This document shows positions 43,073-51,973 of a stretch of DNA of 64,000 bases, piece by piece (positions within the stretch are counted from its first letter, which is position 1; each line of letters starts with the position of its first letter). A model generated the notes under the pieces. It was not told where the DNA came from, did no database searches, and saw only the letters and a program-made list of their open reading frames with translations. Origin of the DNA: E44-bin46 sp964354655 (GTDB lineage Bacteria > Chloroflexota > Dehalococcoidia > Dehalococcoidales > E44-bin46). Location: the NCBI GenBank assembly GCA_964354655.1, contig CAYHAL010000001.1, positions 121,431 through 185,430 of the forward strand, read 5' to 3'. The position numbers and the translations under genes were made by a program.

Positions 43073-44584
43073 TTAGGCAAAGCGGTAATCAGGCGATTTC
43101 AGGACTTTCTCCTTATAAACTGCCCATTCCTCATCCGATATCATCCCCTTCTTGCGGTAATATTCCCTTGCCTCGTTCAATATACTCTTTATGTCCTCCT
43201 CCTGGCTTGGGGTCAGAGGTATTGATACCCTGTGGGTAGCCAGTATCTCCTTCATCCTCTCCTTGGCATAATCAAGGCAATCCTTTTTACCCGACTTTAT
43301 CCATTCAGGATAGGTTAGTTCGTCAGCAACCTTTGGTACAAACTGTTCCTTCTTCCACCACTCTCTGGTGTGTGCTGTATTGAGGTAGTGACCTGGGATT
43401 GGTCCAACCTGTTCTATTAGCTCTAAAGCGATTGTCTCATCGGTTACGGTGACACCCTCAATAAATCTTCCTATCATACCGGCTATATCATCGTCTAATA
43501 TAGCCTGGAGGGGATGAGCTGTAATCTCGCCATACAAACTGCCATGCAATGCTAAAAGATGTGACCCGGTTAAAGCGCCGGCCAGAGCATTAAGCGCCTT
43601 CTGGTACCCGGTTTGGAAGTCTGGTTTCTTTGAGCTGACCGGTCCACCGGCTGAATCCCTGGTAGGGATTCCATAACTTCGGGCAATTTGGTTTTCTACT
43701 GCCTTGACTAAAGCACATCCTATCCGCCCGAAGCCGGGAACCCCGGTTCTCATGTTCTGGGGATAGGTGTCAGTGGCAATATGCACCCTTAATCCTGGCT
43801 TTAATAATTGTACCAGCACTATCATAGATAGGTGCGCGGCAAAATTAAGTACCACCGTCCCAGCAGTCGTTGCCGGCCCGGTGGCTCCGGGTATTGTTCC
43901 TTGCAATATATACATAGGAAATCCAGATTCAATGGCTCGATAAGTGGCCCTGATTTGGTCGTCATACCACGTCAATGGTGCTGAACCATCTGCCACCAGA
44001 ATTGCCTCGCCTCCGGTGGCTTTGACCATTTCTATACCGAATTGGTCACAGTCACTGGCATTAGCTATGTGTTGGATCTTAGTCGAGGTGCTTATATTAA
44101 TAGCTATACCCTCTGTGATACGCATAACCGGAGGAATGCCCTCATATCCATAGTATGGATAGGGGCTTATAGCGTGCAAATTAGGCAAGGCATCATAAAT
44201 TGTTATCAGGTCATTATATTCCTGTCGGGTGGCGTCTCTTGGCTCCCAGGTATCCAAATCAACAGTTTGCATTCCAGGGAAATTGCGGAAATAAACGGTA
44301 TCTCCGCCAACTACCAAATCGTACTTAGGGTCTCTGGCTTTGATACGGTAACTACTGGGGCACCGGCGAATAGCTTCCTCGACCAGATATTCCGGGAAGC
44401 GCACCCTTTTCTCTTTATAATCCACCATGCAGCCATTCTTCTCTAAGTCCTGTAACGCCTGGTCACTGTGAAAGGTTACTCCTGTCTCCCTGAGAACATC
44501 CAGGATTGCTTTATGAATAGCTCTAACCTGTTCCTCGGTCAATAATTCTAGAGGCTTGAACCTGCGGGTAAAACCTTTTAACAT
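43073..44584 (-). CDS. MttB-family corrinoid methyltransferase (non-pyrrolysine type)
   Basis: 503 residues, uninterrupted. Family segments: LLTEEQVRAIHKAILDVLRETGVTF, VDYKEKRVRFPEYLVEEAI, FGIEMVKATGGEAILVADGSAPLTWYDDQIRATYRAI, then TYPQNMRTGVPGFGRIGCALVKAVENQIARSYGIPTRDSAGG. It belongs to the trimethylamine methyltransferase (MttB) superfamily, but no TAG or TGA interrupts it, as in MtgB-type quaternary-amine demethylases. It would transfer a methyl group to a corrinoid protein, which is not adjacent. It is divergent from a binding lipoprotein at 44856 and the two-permease importer, which may bring its substrate. Glycine betaine, carnitine or proline betaine are possible; none is proven. Confidence 0.88.
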   Translation of the reverse strand: MLKGFTRRFKPLELLTEEQVRAIHKAILDVLRETGVTFHSDQALQDLEKNGCMVDYKEKRVRFPEYLVEEAIRRCPSSYRIKARDPKYDLVVGGDTVYFRNFPGMQTVDLDTWEPRDATRQEYNDLITIYDALPNLHAISPYPYYGYEGIPPVMRITEGIAINISTSTKIQHIANASDCDQFGIEMVKATGGEAILVADGSAPLTWYDDQIRATYRAIESGFPMYILQGTIPGATGPATTAGTVVLNFAAHLSMIVLVQLLKPGLRVHIATDTYPQNMRTGVPGFGRIGCALVKAVENQIARSYGIPTRDSAGGPVSSKKPDFQTGYQKALNALAGALTGSHLLALHGSLYGEITAHPLQAILDDDIAGMIGRFIEGVTVTDETIALELIEQVGPIPGHYLNTAHTREWWKKEQFVPKVADELTYPEWIKSGKKDCLDYAKERMKEILATHRVSIPLTPSQEEDIKSILNEAREYYRKKGMISDEEWAVYKEKVLKSPDYRFA

Positions 44585-44736
44585 TTCTGCTCTCCTTTAC
44601 TTTGCGACTAGTCTCTGGCAACTAATATCCTATACGGCTCGCCAAGTTGTACTTAACTTAAAACAGCGGGGGAGAGTTGTCAATATTACCTGTTGGTATA
44701 TTATTAGTGGTGCGTTAACTCATCGCATCGACGGGC

Positions 44737-44765
44737 TTGACAGATAAAAGGAAATAATGTTAAAA
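44737..44765 (+). promoter_or_regulatory. Predicted promoter for the binding lipoprotein gene
   Basis: TTGACA (44737-44742), 17-bp spacer, TTAAAA (44760-44765), about 90 bp upstream of ATG 44856 in the divergent region with the MttB homologue. Confidence 0.55.
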
Positions 44766-44855
44766 TATATGTTTTTTAAGGAACAGGGAAATCTGGTGCT
44801 ACATAAGATTATTCGAGATAAAAGAGGTTAGAATTCCTGAGGAGGAAAGCGAAGG

Positions 44856-46226
44856 ATGAAAAAGTTCGTCATACCTTTACTAATAATCAGTATGTTGGCT
44901 GTCTTGCTTATTACCGGTTGTAGGCCAAAGGTACCAGAACGACCGGCGTATCCCGCAGAAATGCCTTGCGGCATGGTCGTCGATTTAAGCGGTCCTCATG
45001 CCGATATGGGCAAAAAGCTAAGCACTGGGGCAGAAGTAGGCGTTTATCAAATGAATGAGTGGGGTGGCATCAGGAACATGTATTCTATGGAACTAAGGCT
45101 TATCGTGGCTGACGACGGTGGTTCACCGGAGCGGGCGGCTGCTGAGGCTGAGCGGTTGATTACCGAGGAAAAGGTCATTTTTATAATTGGTGCCTGGCCA
45201 ACGGCTATGGCGGTTAGCGAGGTTTGTGAGGAACATGAGACTCCTTTCATCTGCCCGCTGAGCCTAGACCCGCTTCTTACCGAGCGTGGCTACTACTATA
45301 CCTTCCGCACCGTCGGTAGCCCCACGGATGTGGCTGGTCAGATGGTATATGCCATGACCAAATCGGCTGAGGAGGCTGGACTGCCTCCGCCCAAGACTTG
45401 CTTCATGGAGTACATCTCTGATGACCCTAGTGTGGCTGTAGCCGAGGCATTTAAGCCCCTGGCCGAGGAGGCTGGCATAGAGATAGTCGGTGAGGAGGTC
45501 GTTGACGCTACGGTGACGACCTTTGTTCCCCTGCTCGAAAAAATAGAGGCGGCTAAGCCAGATGTATTGTTCAGCTGCCACTATACCGATGATGCCATAA
45601 TTCTGTACCAGGAAATGATGGACAGGCAGACCTATTTCCCCTACGGGGTATTTTCCTGGGGAGGTGGTCTGGAAGACCCGCGCTTTTATGAGGCGCTACC
45701 CCAGGCAGCCTATGAGTATGGCTTCACTTACGAAACCGGTGACCCCTTGCCCCAAAGAAGGCATTACTATCATTGGGTTAACGATGAGGTTAAGGCTAGA
45801 ATGGGTCAGGACTGGGAGGATTACTCCGTAGGGACTGCATATGCCGCAATCTGGATTATTAAAGAGGGCCTGGAGCGAATGGTGCCACCTGGGCTGACAT
45901 CCGAGCCTGGGAAGGGTGGGAAAGTTGAGTTTAGCCTTGACCTAGTTGCCTTTCGCAGCCATCTCCAACATTCATTGGCTACCATGGTCGTAACCCGTGG
46001 CGATACCGTGAAGATTGAGCTACCCGATGCCACGGTGCTTCTGCCGGCTCTGCAGATAATGCGTGCTAGCCGGATTGAGTTTGGTGAGGGAGGGCAAAAT
46101 CTCTACGGTGTTGGCGCGGTTAGTCAGAACATCGGTGGCACACGCTGGTCGCTATACCCGGCGACAAGTAAGGAGCTAGACTCCCCATCGGTTGTCCTGC
46201 CGATACCACCTTGGGGCGAGCGTTAG
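44856..46226 (+). CDS. ABC transporter substrate-binding lipoprotein (Peripla_BP_6 type)
   Basis: A 456-residue exported lipoprotein: basic start, hydrophobic segment, lipobox ITGC (Cys about 22). The binding-protein fold follows (CGMVVDLSGPHADMGKKLSTGAEVGVYQMNEWGG, VADDGGSPERAAAEAERLI), of the LivJ/urea-type group. ATG 44856 follows GAGGAGG. The next genes are permeases of the ribose/RbsC type. These may not pair with this binding-protein family, and a second, sugar-type binding protein follows at 48818. The ligand is not evident; context with the MttB homologue suggests a small amine or amino-acid-like compound. Confidence 0.86.
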   Translation: MKKFVIPLLIISMLAVLLITGCRPKVPERPAYPAEMPCGMVVDLSGPHADMGKKLSTGAEVGVYQMNEWGGIRNMYSMELRLIVADDGGSPERAAAEAERLITEEKVIFIIGAWPTAMAVSEVCEEHETPFICPLSLDPLLTERGYYYTFRTVGSPTDVAGQMVYAMTKSAEEAGLPPPKTCFMEYISDDPSVAVAEAFKPLAEEAGIEIVGEEVVDATVTTFVPLLEKIEAAKPDVLFSCHYTDDAIILYQEMMDRQTYFPYGVFSWGGGLEDPRFYEALPQAAYEYGFTYETGDPLPQRRHYYHWVNDEVKARMGQDWEDYSVGTAYAAIWIIKEGLERMVPPGLTSEPGKGGKVEFSLDLVAFRSHLQHSLATMVVTRGDTVKIELPDATVLLPALQIMRASRIEFGEGGQNLYGVGAVSQNIGGTRWSLYPATSKELDSPSVVLPIPPWGER

Positions 46227-46426
46227 AGCTAGATAGCGCCAGTGCCGGTTTAACCGGCACCGACAGTCGGAATCTAGGGAGGGGGAGCCTAAAAAATGGA
46301 TAAGCCTCCCCCCTTGGTTAAGAAGGGTGAAACAAAAAGCATAGGTTTATGATGGATTTTTTGTTGATGTTTAACAGCACCCCCGGCTTTTATGGCATCA
46401 TTGTGGCATTAAATTACCTTAGCCTA
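46227..46426 (+). other. Intergenic stretch with a palindrome, no gene seen
   Basis: A 19-nt palindrome (46242-46260, GTGCCGGTT/AACCGGCAC) follows the binding-protein stop by 15 bp, and G/C-rich complementary runs lie at 46276-46315. No T tract, so termination is unproven. No open frame. Confidence 0.45.
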
Positions 46427-46455
46427 TTGACAAAAAACAAAAACTGAGTTATAAC
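46427..46455 (+). promoter_or_regulatory. Tandem promoter copy 1 upstream of the permease operon
   Basis: TTGACA (46427-46432), a 17-bp spacer, TATAAC (46450-46455). Part of a duplicated ~40-bp segment (period 46 bp). Confidence 0.65.
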
Positions 46456-46472
46456 CAAATTACTTTAGCCTA

Positions 46473-46501
46473 TTGACAAACGGCAAAAACTGGGTTATAT
46501 T
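46473..46501 (+). promoter_or_regulatory. Tandem promoter copy 2 upstream of the permease operon
   Basis: TTGACA (46473-46478), a 17-bp spacer, TATATT (46496-46501), in the second copy of the duplicated segment, 40 bp upstream of ATG 46541. Confidence 0.68.
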
Positions 46502-46540
46502 ACTGGGTTATATTAACCTAATCTGGTCAGGGTATAAACT

Positions 46541-47533
46541 ATGGCTGAAGTCATAGAAAGACCAAAACCGCTTACCGCTCGACAAGTCGCTAGACGTGTT
46601 TTAGCCTACGAAAATACTGTCCTCGGTATTGTTCTAGTTTCAATAATAGCCATAGTGGGCGGCGTGTCTAGGGGAGCAACACTCACCACCAGAACTATGG
46701 GCGATGTGCTGGTACAGAGCTCGGTTCGCGGGGTGACAGCAGTAGGTCAGGCATTTTGTATCTTAACCGCTAATTTTGACCTCTCGGTTTCTGGCGTGGG
46801 TGTTGTGGCTATGATGCTGGGTAGCTCTATGATGACCACGCAGTGGCAGAATATCCTCGGCTACCCGGCTTCCCCATTTATGGCAATACCAGCCATGTTG
46901 GTGGTGGGGCTGGCTTGGGGGGCGCTCAATGGCATATTAGTCTCACGCCTCGGCATTCCATCGTTGATGGCAACATTTGGTGTGTGGCAAATAGGCTACG
47001 GGGTCGCTTTCTTCATAACCAGAGGCACGGCTATAATGGAGCTACCAGAGAGTTTCCATCCCTACGGGGAATTGCCGCTGGCGCCTATCATCTTCTTCGT
47101 GGTCGCAGGAGTGGCTTATTTTGTCCTTACCTATACCGGCTTTGGTCGCCGTGTCTATGCCGCTGGTGGCAATCCAGTAAGTGCCTACCTTTCCGGCGTA
47201 AACGTGAGGAATATGCATCTTGCCGTCTTTATGATCTCGGGATTGCTTGCTGCGCTAGCCGGTGTGCTGATGACATCACGTGGTATGGCAGGTTCAATCG
47301 AAGCCTTGCGGGGTCTTGAGATGGACAGCATAGCTGCGGTTGCTATTGGCGGCATCAGTCTATTTGGGGGCCGGGGGAACATGATTGGGGTGGTATTGGG
47401 CTCTCTAATAATTGGCGTGGCTAATAACGCTATAAGCGCGCTGGAAATGGGTATGGGTTACAGGTATCTCGTAAAGGGGATAATAATAATTTCGGCGGTA
47501 GCGGCTGACATTTTGCGTTGGCGGGGTCGCTGA
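46541..47533 (+). CDS. ABC transporter permease (RbsC/BPD_transp_2 type)
   Basis: A 330-residue polytopic protein with about ten hydrophobic segments. The pattern AVGQAFCILTANFDLSVSGVGVVAMMLGSS is the RbsC-type motif (LTxxIDLSVG), and YAAGGNPVSAYLSGVNVRN is the coupling-helix region (GGN..AA.LSGI). It is a permease of the ribose/AI-2 import family. The next gene encodes a paralogous permease, and the two would form a heterodimer. No ATPase gene (RbsA-like) is found in the window. Confidence 0.9.
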   Translation: MAEVIERPKPLTARQVARRVLAYENTVLGIVLVSIIAIVGGVSRGATLTTRTMGDVLVQSSVRGVTAVGQAFCILTANFDLSVSGVGVVAMMLGSSMMTTQWQNILGYPASPFMAIPAMLVVGLAWGALNGILVSRLGIPSLMATFGVWQIGYGVAFFITRGTAIMELPESFHPYGELPLAPIIFFVVAGVAYFVLTYTGFGRRVYAAGGNPVSAYLSGVNVRNMHLAVFMISGLLAALAGVLMTSRGMAGSIEALRGLEMDSIAAVAIGGISLFGGRGNMIGVVLGSLIIGVANNAISALEMGMGYRYLVKGIIIISAVAADILRWRGR

Positions 47534-47565
47534 AGCTGCTATTACCATCAGTAAGGGTATAAACT

Positions 47566-48615
47566 ATGGCTGAAGTTACAGAAAGACGGGAACGAGGTAC
47601 TGCCCGGGGGGCTGTCAGACGTGCCATCAGGTACGAAAACACTGTTCTGGGTATCGTTCTGGCAGCAATCGTAGCCGGTTTTGCAGTTGCCACTGGTGGG
47701 AAAAGCATCGCCCTGCAAAATATGAAGATGGTGCTGGTAGCAGGCTCCACCACCGGGATTTGTGCCATAGGTCAGATGTTTGTTATTCTAACCGCTGGCA
47801 TTGATTTATCCCCTGCTGGCGTAGCTTTTGCGACTTCAGCCCTAGGGTCGACAATGATGACTACCGAGCTGTGGAGAAATATTATGGTCTCCCATAATAT
47901 TCTCGGCTATACAGGGCCAGCTTCTATATGGGTAGGAATACCGGCTATGCTGGCACTCGGAGCCGCTCTCGGAGCAATAAGCGGCCTCATTGTCTCGCGT
48001 ATCGGGGTACCACCGTTGATAGTAACCCTGGGTATGTGGCAAGTAGCCTGGGGAATCGGCTTCTTCTTTACCGGAGGGTTTACCATTCCTCACATGATAA
48101 AGCCTCTGGCTTTCTTCGGGCAGGGGTTTCTGGCTAAGGGGTTTTTCGGCGGTTTCCCAGTGGCAGGTATTATTTGGATAGTGGTAGGTATACTTGCCTA
48201 TTTTGTGCTGCACCACACTAGTTATGGTAGAGCAGTCTATGCCACTGGTGGCAATCCAGTAATGGCTTGGCTCTCTGGTGTAAATGTGAGAGCGATACGA
48301 TTTTCGGTCTATATTGTCGCGGCAATGCTGGTTACACTTGGTGGTTTGACACGGACAGCCCGGGTTATGTCGGTTTCCGATTCCAGCTACGGGGGTCTTG
48401 AGCTGCAGAGCATAGCTTCGGCGGTTATCGGCGGTACCAGCCTATTTGGTGGTAAAGGGACCGTGGTTGGGGTGGTACTCGGAGGTCTAATAGTTGCTGT
48501 TATTTGGAATGCTATGGCAATACTGGGCGCTGACCCCTTTACCGAGAGTATGGTATTGGGAATACTAGTGATTCTGACCGTGGGTATTGACTACCGGCGT
48601 AGAGGAGGGCGTTGA
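47566..48615 (+). CDS. ABC transporter permease (RbsC/BPD_transp_2 type), paralogue
   Basis: A 349-residue permease clearly related to its upstream neighbour: the same start (MAEV..R) and YENTVLGIVL, then AIGQMFVILTAGIDLSPAGVAFATSALGS and YATGGNPVMAWLSGVNVRAI. It lies 32 bp downstream, with the same GTATAAACTATGGCTGAAG context, so the pair arose by tandem duplication. The extra length lies in an insertion (about 100-190) around HMIKPLAFFGQGFLAKGFF. Probably a heterodimeric importer half. Confidence 0.9.
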   Translation: MAEVTERRERGTARGAVRRAIRYENTVLGIVLAAIVAGFAVATGGKSIALQNMKMVLVAGSTTGICAIGQMFVILTAGIDLSPAGVAFATSALGSTMMTTELWRNIMVSHNILGYTGPASIWVGIPAMLALGAALGAISGLIVSRIGVPPLIVTLGMWQVAWGIGFFFTGGFTIPHMIKPLAFFGQGFLAKGFFGGFPVAGIIWIVVGILAYFVLHHTSYGRAVYATGGNPVMAWLSGVNVRAIRFSVYIVAAMLVTLGGLTRTARVMSVSDSSYGGLELQSIASAVIGGTSLFGGKGTVVGVVLGGLIVAVIWNAMAILGADPFTESMVLGILVILTVGIDYRRRGGR

Positions 48616-48637
48616 AGCCAGTATTAATTTTAGCCAC

Positions 48638-48666
48638 TTGACAAATGGCATATATTTTAATACTAT
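48638..48666 (+). promoter_or_regulatory. Predicted promoter for the sugar-type binding lipoprotein
   Basis: TTGACA (48638-48643), a 17-bp spacer, TACTAT (48661-48666), within the gap after the second permease gene. Confidence 0.5.
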
Positions 48667-48817
48667 AGTTTTAGTGTAGAATTCTTTACAAATCGTATTT
48701 GGCTACTATAATGTTAACCACCAAGAGCTAAGGAAAAAGGAGGTAAGCCTATGTGAAAAGTGAAGGAATGGTGAGAATAGCTAAAAATCTTAAAAATCTA
48801 GAACAAAGGAGGAAAGG

Positions 48818-50143
48818 TTGAAAAAGATTTTTGTACCCCTAATAGTGGTAGCTGCAGTAGCTGCCATACTTTTGACTGGATGTATGCCAGGTGCAGCGCC
48901 GGTAACTCCACCGCCAGTAACTCCACCGCCAGTAACTCCGCCGGTAACACCGCCAGTAACTCCGCCGGTAACTCCGCCAGTAACTCCACCGGCTGAGAAA
49001 ACCGCTGCCGACATACCCGAGCTAGCTGAGATGGTGGCTAGAGGGCAGGTCGATGGGAGCCTCTTGTGGAATCCTTTTAAGGATTTGCTGGTCAAGCCTG
49101 ATGGCACTTCCTTTAAGGTTGCCTACGCCGTCTCCACTTTGGAGGTCGAGCCTTGTGCTCAGTCAACAAAGATGATGGAAGACTACCTCCCAAGGTTTGG
49201 TTTAGGACCGAAAGGTGGAAACTGGACTACCTTCGGCGCTGGTTTTGTCCTTGAAGCCCAGATAAGCTGGATGGAGGACATGGCAGCAACGATGCAGCCA
49301 GACTGGTTTCAGATCCACTCAGTTAGTGCCGAGCTGCAGGTTCCGGTGACTGAGAAGATAGTCAACGAGTACGGCATCCCCGTCTTCACCCAGGACTGTG
49401 GTATTGAGAGCGACGCTGTTACCTCGTTTATCGCTCACAAGTTTGAGGGACCAGGGGGGACAGATATCCTCGGAGCGTGGCTGATAAACGACCTTGAGGA
49501 AAGGGGTTACGGTCCAGACAACCCCTGCGTCATTGCTGAACTGTGGGGTATGCGCGAAATGTTAACCGCTCAGCTACGTCATGAGGGATTCCACAAGGCG
49601 ATTGACCCGGTAACCTGGATTACAGTGATAGAGTCTGAGGACACTAACTGGGCTGAGGAGACGACAGCGACCATCACCGCCGACATGGTAATGGCCCATC
49701 CTGAGATTGTGGCACTCTTCCATCACGGTTGTGGTGGACAGGGGATGGTCCCAGGGCTTGAGTCAATTGGCAAGCTCCTGCCACTGGATGACCCGGGCCA
49801 CATCATAATTGCTTCTAACGATGCTGAGAATGCCATGTGGGATGCGGTACTAGACGGCAGAGCTGACACCTTCTCCACCCATGGCATGGTCGAGCCCAGT
49901 GACATCTGCTTCCAGGTAGCTGTTACCAATGTCGTCCTGGGACAGCCGGTAGAAAAGTTCTACCAGTGCCCGTTCCTTATGGTTGATGCCAGCAACATTA
50001 ATACCGTTCAAATTGGTGGGATACCACCTTCCTGCGGTATGCCAAGAGGGCGGTGGGACTTATGGGTGCCTATGAACCCATTGCCTGAGTACGGATTCCC
50101 GCAGCCTAGCCTTGCGCTGCGAATGCAGTATATGGGCTACTAA
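48818..50143 (+). CDS. Substrate-binding lipoprotein (sugar/ribose type) with Pro-Thr linker
   Basis: A 441-residue exported lipoprotein: hydrophobic signal, lipobox LTGC (Cys about 22), then a tandem repeat of VTPP units (about 28-55) that forms a flexible spacer, then a Peripla_BP_4-like fold (KVAYAVSTLEVEP; AQISWMEDMAATMQPDWFQIHSVSA; FTQDCGIESDAVTSFIAHK; IIASNDAENAMWDAVLDGRADTF). Start is TTG 48818 after AAAGGAGGAAAGG. It matches the RbsC-like permeases upstream, so it is the most plausible cognate binding protein. The ligand is unknown. Confidence 0.85.
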   Translation: MKKIFVPLIVVAAVAAILLTGCMPGAAPVTPPPVTPPPVTPPVTPPVTPPVTPPVTPPAEKTAADIPELAEMVARGQVDGSLLWNPFKDLLVKPDGTSFKVAYAVSTLEVEPCAQSTKMMEDYLPRFGLGPKGGNWTTFGAGFVLEAQISWMEDMAATMQPDWFQIHSVSAELQVPVTEKIVNEYGIPVFTQDCGIESDAVTSFIAHKFEGPGGTDILGAWLINDLEERGYGPDNPCVIAELWGMREMLTAQLRHEGFHKAIDPVTWITVIESEDTNWAEETTATITADMVMAHPEIVALFHHGCGGQGMVPGLESIGKLLPLDDPGHIIIASNDAENAMWDAVLDGRADTFSTHGMVEPSDICFQVAVTNVVLGQPVEKFYQCPFLMVDASNINTVQIGGIPPSCGMPRGRWDLWVPMNPLPEYGFPQPSLALRMQYMGY

Positions 50144-50291
50144 TGCTTGTCAGGGTTAGGTAGGATTGGTATAAGCTAAGGCTACTGAGGGCTGGCACTA
50201 AGGATAAGTTAGCTCTCGGTAGCCTTCCGTGTTAAAAATAAGCGTAACTTGGACATGGCTGAAAGGTAATGGCAAATATAAGGAGGCAAAA

Positions 50292-51068
50292 ATGGGCAGA
50301 CTAGATGGCAAGGTAGTAATTATAACCGGGGCTGGCATGGGGATGGGACAGGCAGCGGCGCTTTTATTTGCCAAGGAAGGGGCAAAGGTAGCTGTCGTTG
50401 ACTGGAAGGCTGAGGCTGGAGAAGAGACGGTCAGGACGATTAAGAAGGCGGGTGGTGAGGCAATATTTATCAAGGCTGATGTCTCCAAAGGCGAAGACGC
50501 CAAGAATATGGTCAAGACAACGGTTAAGACCTATGGGAAATTAGATGTTATCTACAATAATGCGGCTATCCTTGGTCGGGCGACCTTCACTGAGGATATC
50601 ACTGAGGAAGAGTGGGACAAGATTATGGCGATTAATCTCAAGGGTGTCTGGCTGGGGATGAAGTATGCTATCCCGGAGATGCTCAAGAAGGGGAAGGGGT
50701 CAATAATCAATACTGCTTCCCAGTGTGGAGACAGGGGCACCCGTAATCTAGGTGCCTATTGCGCTTCTAAAGGGGGGATACTAGCCTTGACCAGGGTGAC
50801 GGCAATGGAGCTGGCTAAGAAGAACATTCGGGTTAATGCTCTTAACCCTGGGATTATTGCTACGCCGATGGCGCAGAGTGCGTCTGAAGAAGATTTGAAG
50901 GGTTTTGCCGCGATAATACCTCAGGGGCGGCTTGGTAGGCCAGAGGAAGTTGCCTATGCTGCCTTGTTTTTAGCCTCTGATGAATCTTCCCATGTAACCG
51001 GTCATACCTTGGTAGTTGACGGTGGTCTTGAGGTTGATAACAAACAAATGATAAAGCCTAGTCCTTGA
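50292..51068 (+). CDS. SDR family oxidoreductase, tandem copy 1
   Basis: A 258-residue classical SDR: TGAGMGMG (12-19), Asp37 at the end of strand 2 (VAVVDW), which favours NAD(H), IYNNAA (variant of NNAG), Ser143 in INTASQ, Tyr156/Lys160 in YCASK, and VTGHTLVVDGG near the C-terminus. ATG 50292 follows AAGGAGG; longer open upstream sequence is not used. It is virtually identical to the gene at 51109. Substrate unknown. The pair follows the sugar-type importer and may oxidise its substrate, e.g. an alcohol or polyol. Confidence 0.93.
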   Translation: MGRLDGKVVIITGAGMGMGQAAALLFAKEGAKVAVVDWKAEAGEETVRTIKKAGGEAIFIKADVSKGEDAKNMVKTTVKTYGKLDVIYNNAAILGRATFTEDITEEEWDKIMAINLKGVWLGMKYAIPEMLKKGKGSIINTASQCGDRGTRNLGAYCASKGGILALTRVTAMELAKKNIRVNALNPGIIATPMAQSASEEDLKGFAAIIPQGRLGRPEEVAYAALFLASDESSHVTGHTLVVDGGLEVDNKQMIKPSP

Positions 51069-51108
51069 TGCTGATAGCCATGGTAATTGGCAAATATAAG
51101 GAGGCAAA

Positions 51109-51891
51109 ATGGGTAGACTAGATGGTAAGGTAGTAATTATAACCGGGGCTGGCATGGGGATGGGACAGGCAGCGGCGCTTTTATTTGCCAAGGAAGGGGC
51201 AAAGGTAGCTGTCGTTGACTGGAAGGCTGAGGCTGGAGAAGAGACGGTCAGGACGATTAAGAAGGCGGGTGGTGAGGCAATATTTATCAAGGCTGATGTC
51301 TCCAAAGGCGAAGACGCCAAGAATATGGTCAAGACAACGGTTAAGACCTATGGGAAATTAGATGTTATCTACAATAATGCGGCTATCCTTGGTCGGGCGA
51401 CCTTCACTGAGGATATCACTGAGGAAGAGTGGGACAAGATTATGGCGATTAATCTCAAGGGTGTCTGGCTGGGGATGAAGTATGCTATCCCGGAGATGCT
51501 CAAGAAGGGGAAGGGGTCAATAATCAATACTGCTTCCCAGTGTGGAGACAGGGGCACCCGTAATCTAGGTGCCTATTGCGCTTCTAAAGGGGGGATACTA
51601 GCCTTGACCAGGGTGACGGCAATGGAGCTGGCTAAGAAGAACATTCGGGTTAATGCTCTTAACCCTGGGATTATTGCTACGCCGATGGCGCAGAGTGCGT
51701 CTGAAGAAGATTTGAAGGGTTTTGCCGCGATAATACCTCAGGGGCGGCTTGGTAGGCCAGAGGAAGTTGCCTATGCTGCCTTGTTTTTAGCCTCTGATGA
51801 ATCTTCCCATGTAACCGGTCATACCTTGGTAGTTGATGGTGGTATTGAGGTTGATAACAAACAGATGATAAAGCCTAGCCCCAAACCGTAA
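51109..51891 (+). CDS. SDR family oxidoreductase, tandem copy 2
   Basis: A 260-residue SDR with the same motifs as copy 1 (TGAGMGMG, NNAA, S143, Y156xxxK160). The protein differs from copy 1 by one Leu-to-Ile change in VVDGG(L/I)EVDN and a C-terminal extension (SPKP instead of SP). The ribosome site AAGGAGG is also duplicated. The two genes would give the same enzyme, increasing dosage or reflecting very recent duplication. Confidence 0.93.
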   Translation: MGRLDGKVVIITGAGMGMGQAAALLFAKEGAKVAVVDWKAEAGEETVRTIKKAGGEAIFIKADVSKGEDAKNMVKTTVKTYGKLDVIYNNAAILGRATFTEDITEEEWDKIMAINLKGVWLGMKYAIPEMLKKGKGSIINTASQCGDRGTRNLGAYCASKGGILALTRVTAMELAKKNIRVNALNPGIIATPMAQSASEEDLKGFAAIIPQGRLGRPEEVAYAALFLASDESSHVTGHTLVVDGGIEVDNKQMIKPSPKP

Positions 51892-51914
51892 GGTAAACTC
51901 AATTAACAAGCAAC

Positions 51915-51957
51915 AAAGGGAGGAGAGTGGAAACTCTCTTCCCTTTTATTGTTTTTT
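51915..51957 (+). terminator. Rho-independent terminator after the SDR pair
   Basis: A 14-bp stem with one G-T pair (51915-51928 with 51933-51946) and a TATTGTTTTTT tail. It ends the SDR transcript before convergent surE. Confidence 0.85.
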
Positions 51958-51973
51958 GCTCTCTTGTTAGTAT

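Larger units (their letters stand above)
50273..51891 (+). repeat. Tandem duplication unit of about 817 bp carrying the SDR genes
   Basis: Two direct copies with offset 817 bp, including the upstream context (GGCAAATATAAGGAGGCAAAA) and the whole coding region. By eye, about 700 bp in the middle (from about 50310 to about 51020) is identical. Differences cluster at the first 18 bases and the last ~50 bases. Confidence 0.85.

Noticed and set aside
48895..49000. A CRISPR-like array
   Set aside because: The repeats are short, contiguous and encode VTPP units in frame; no spacers.
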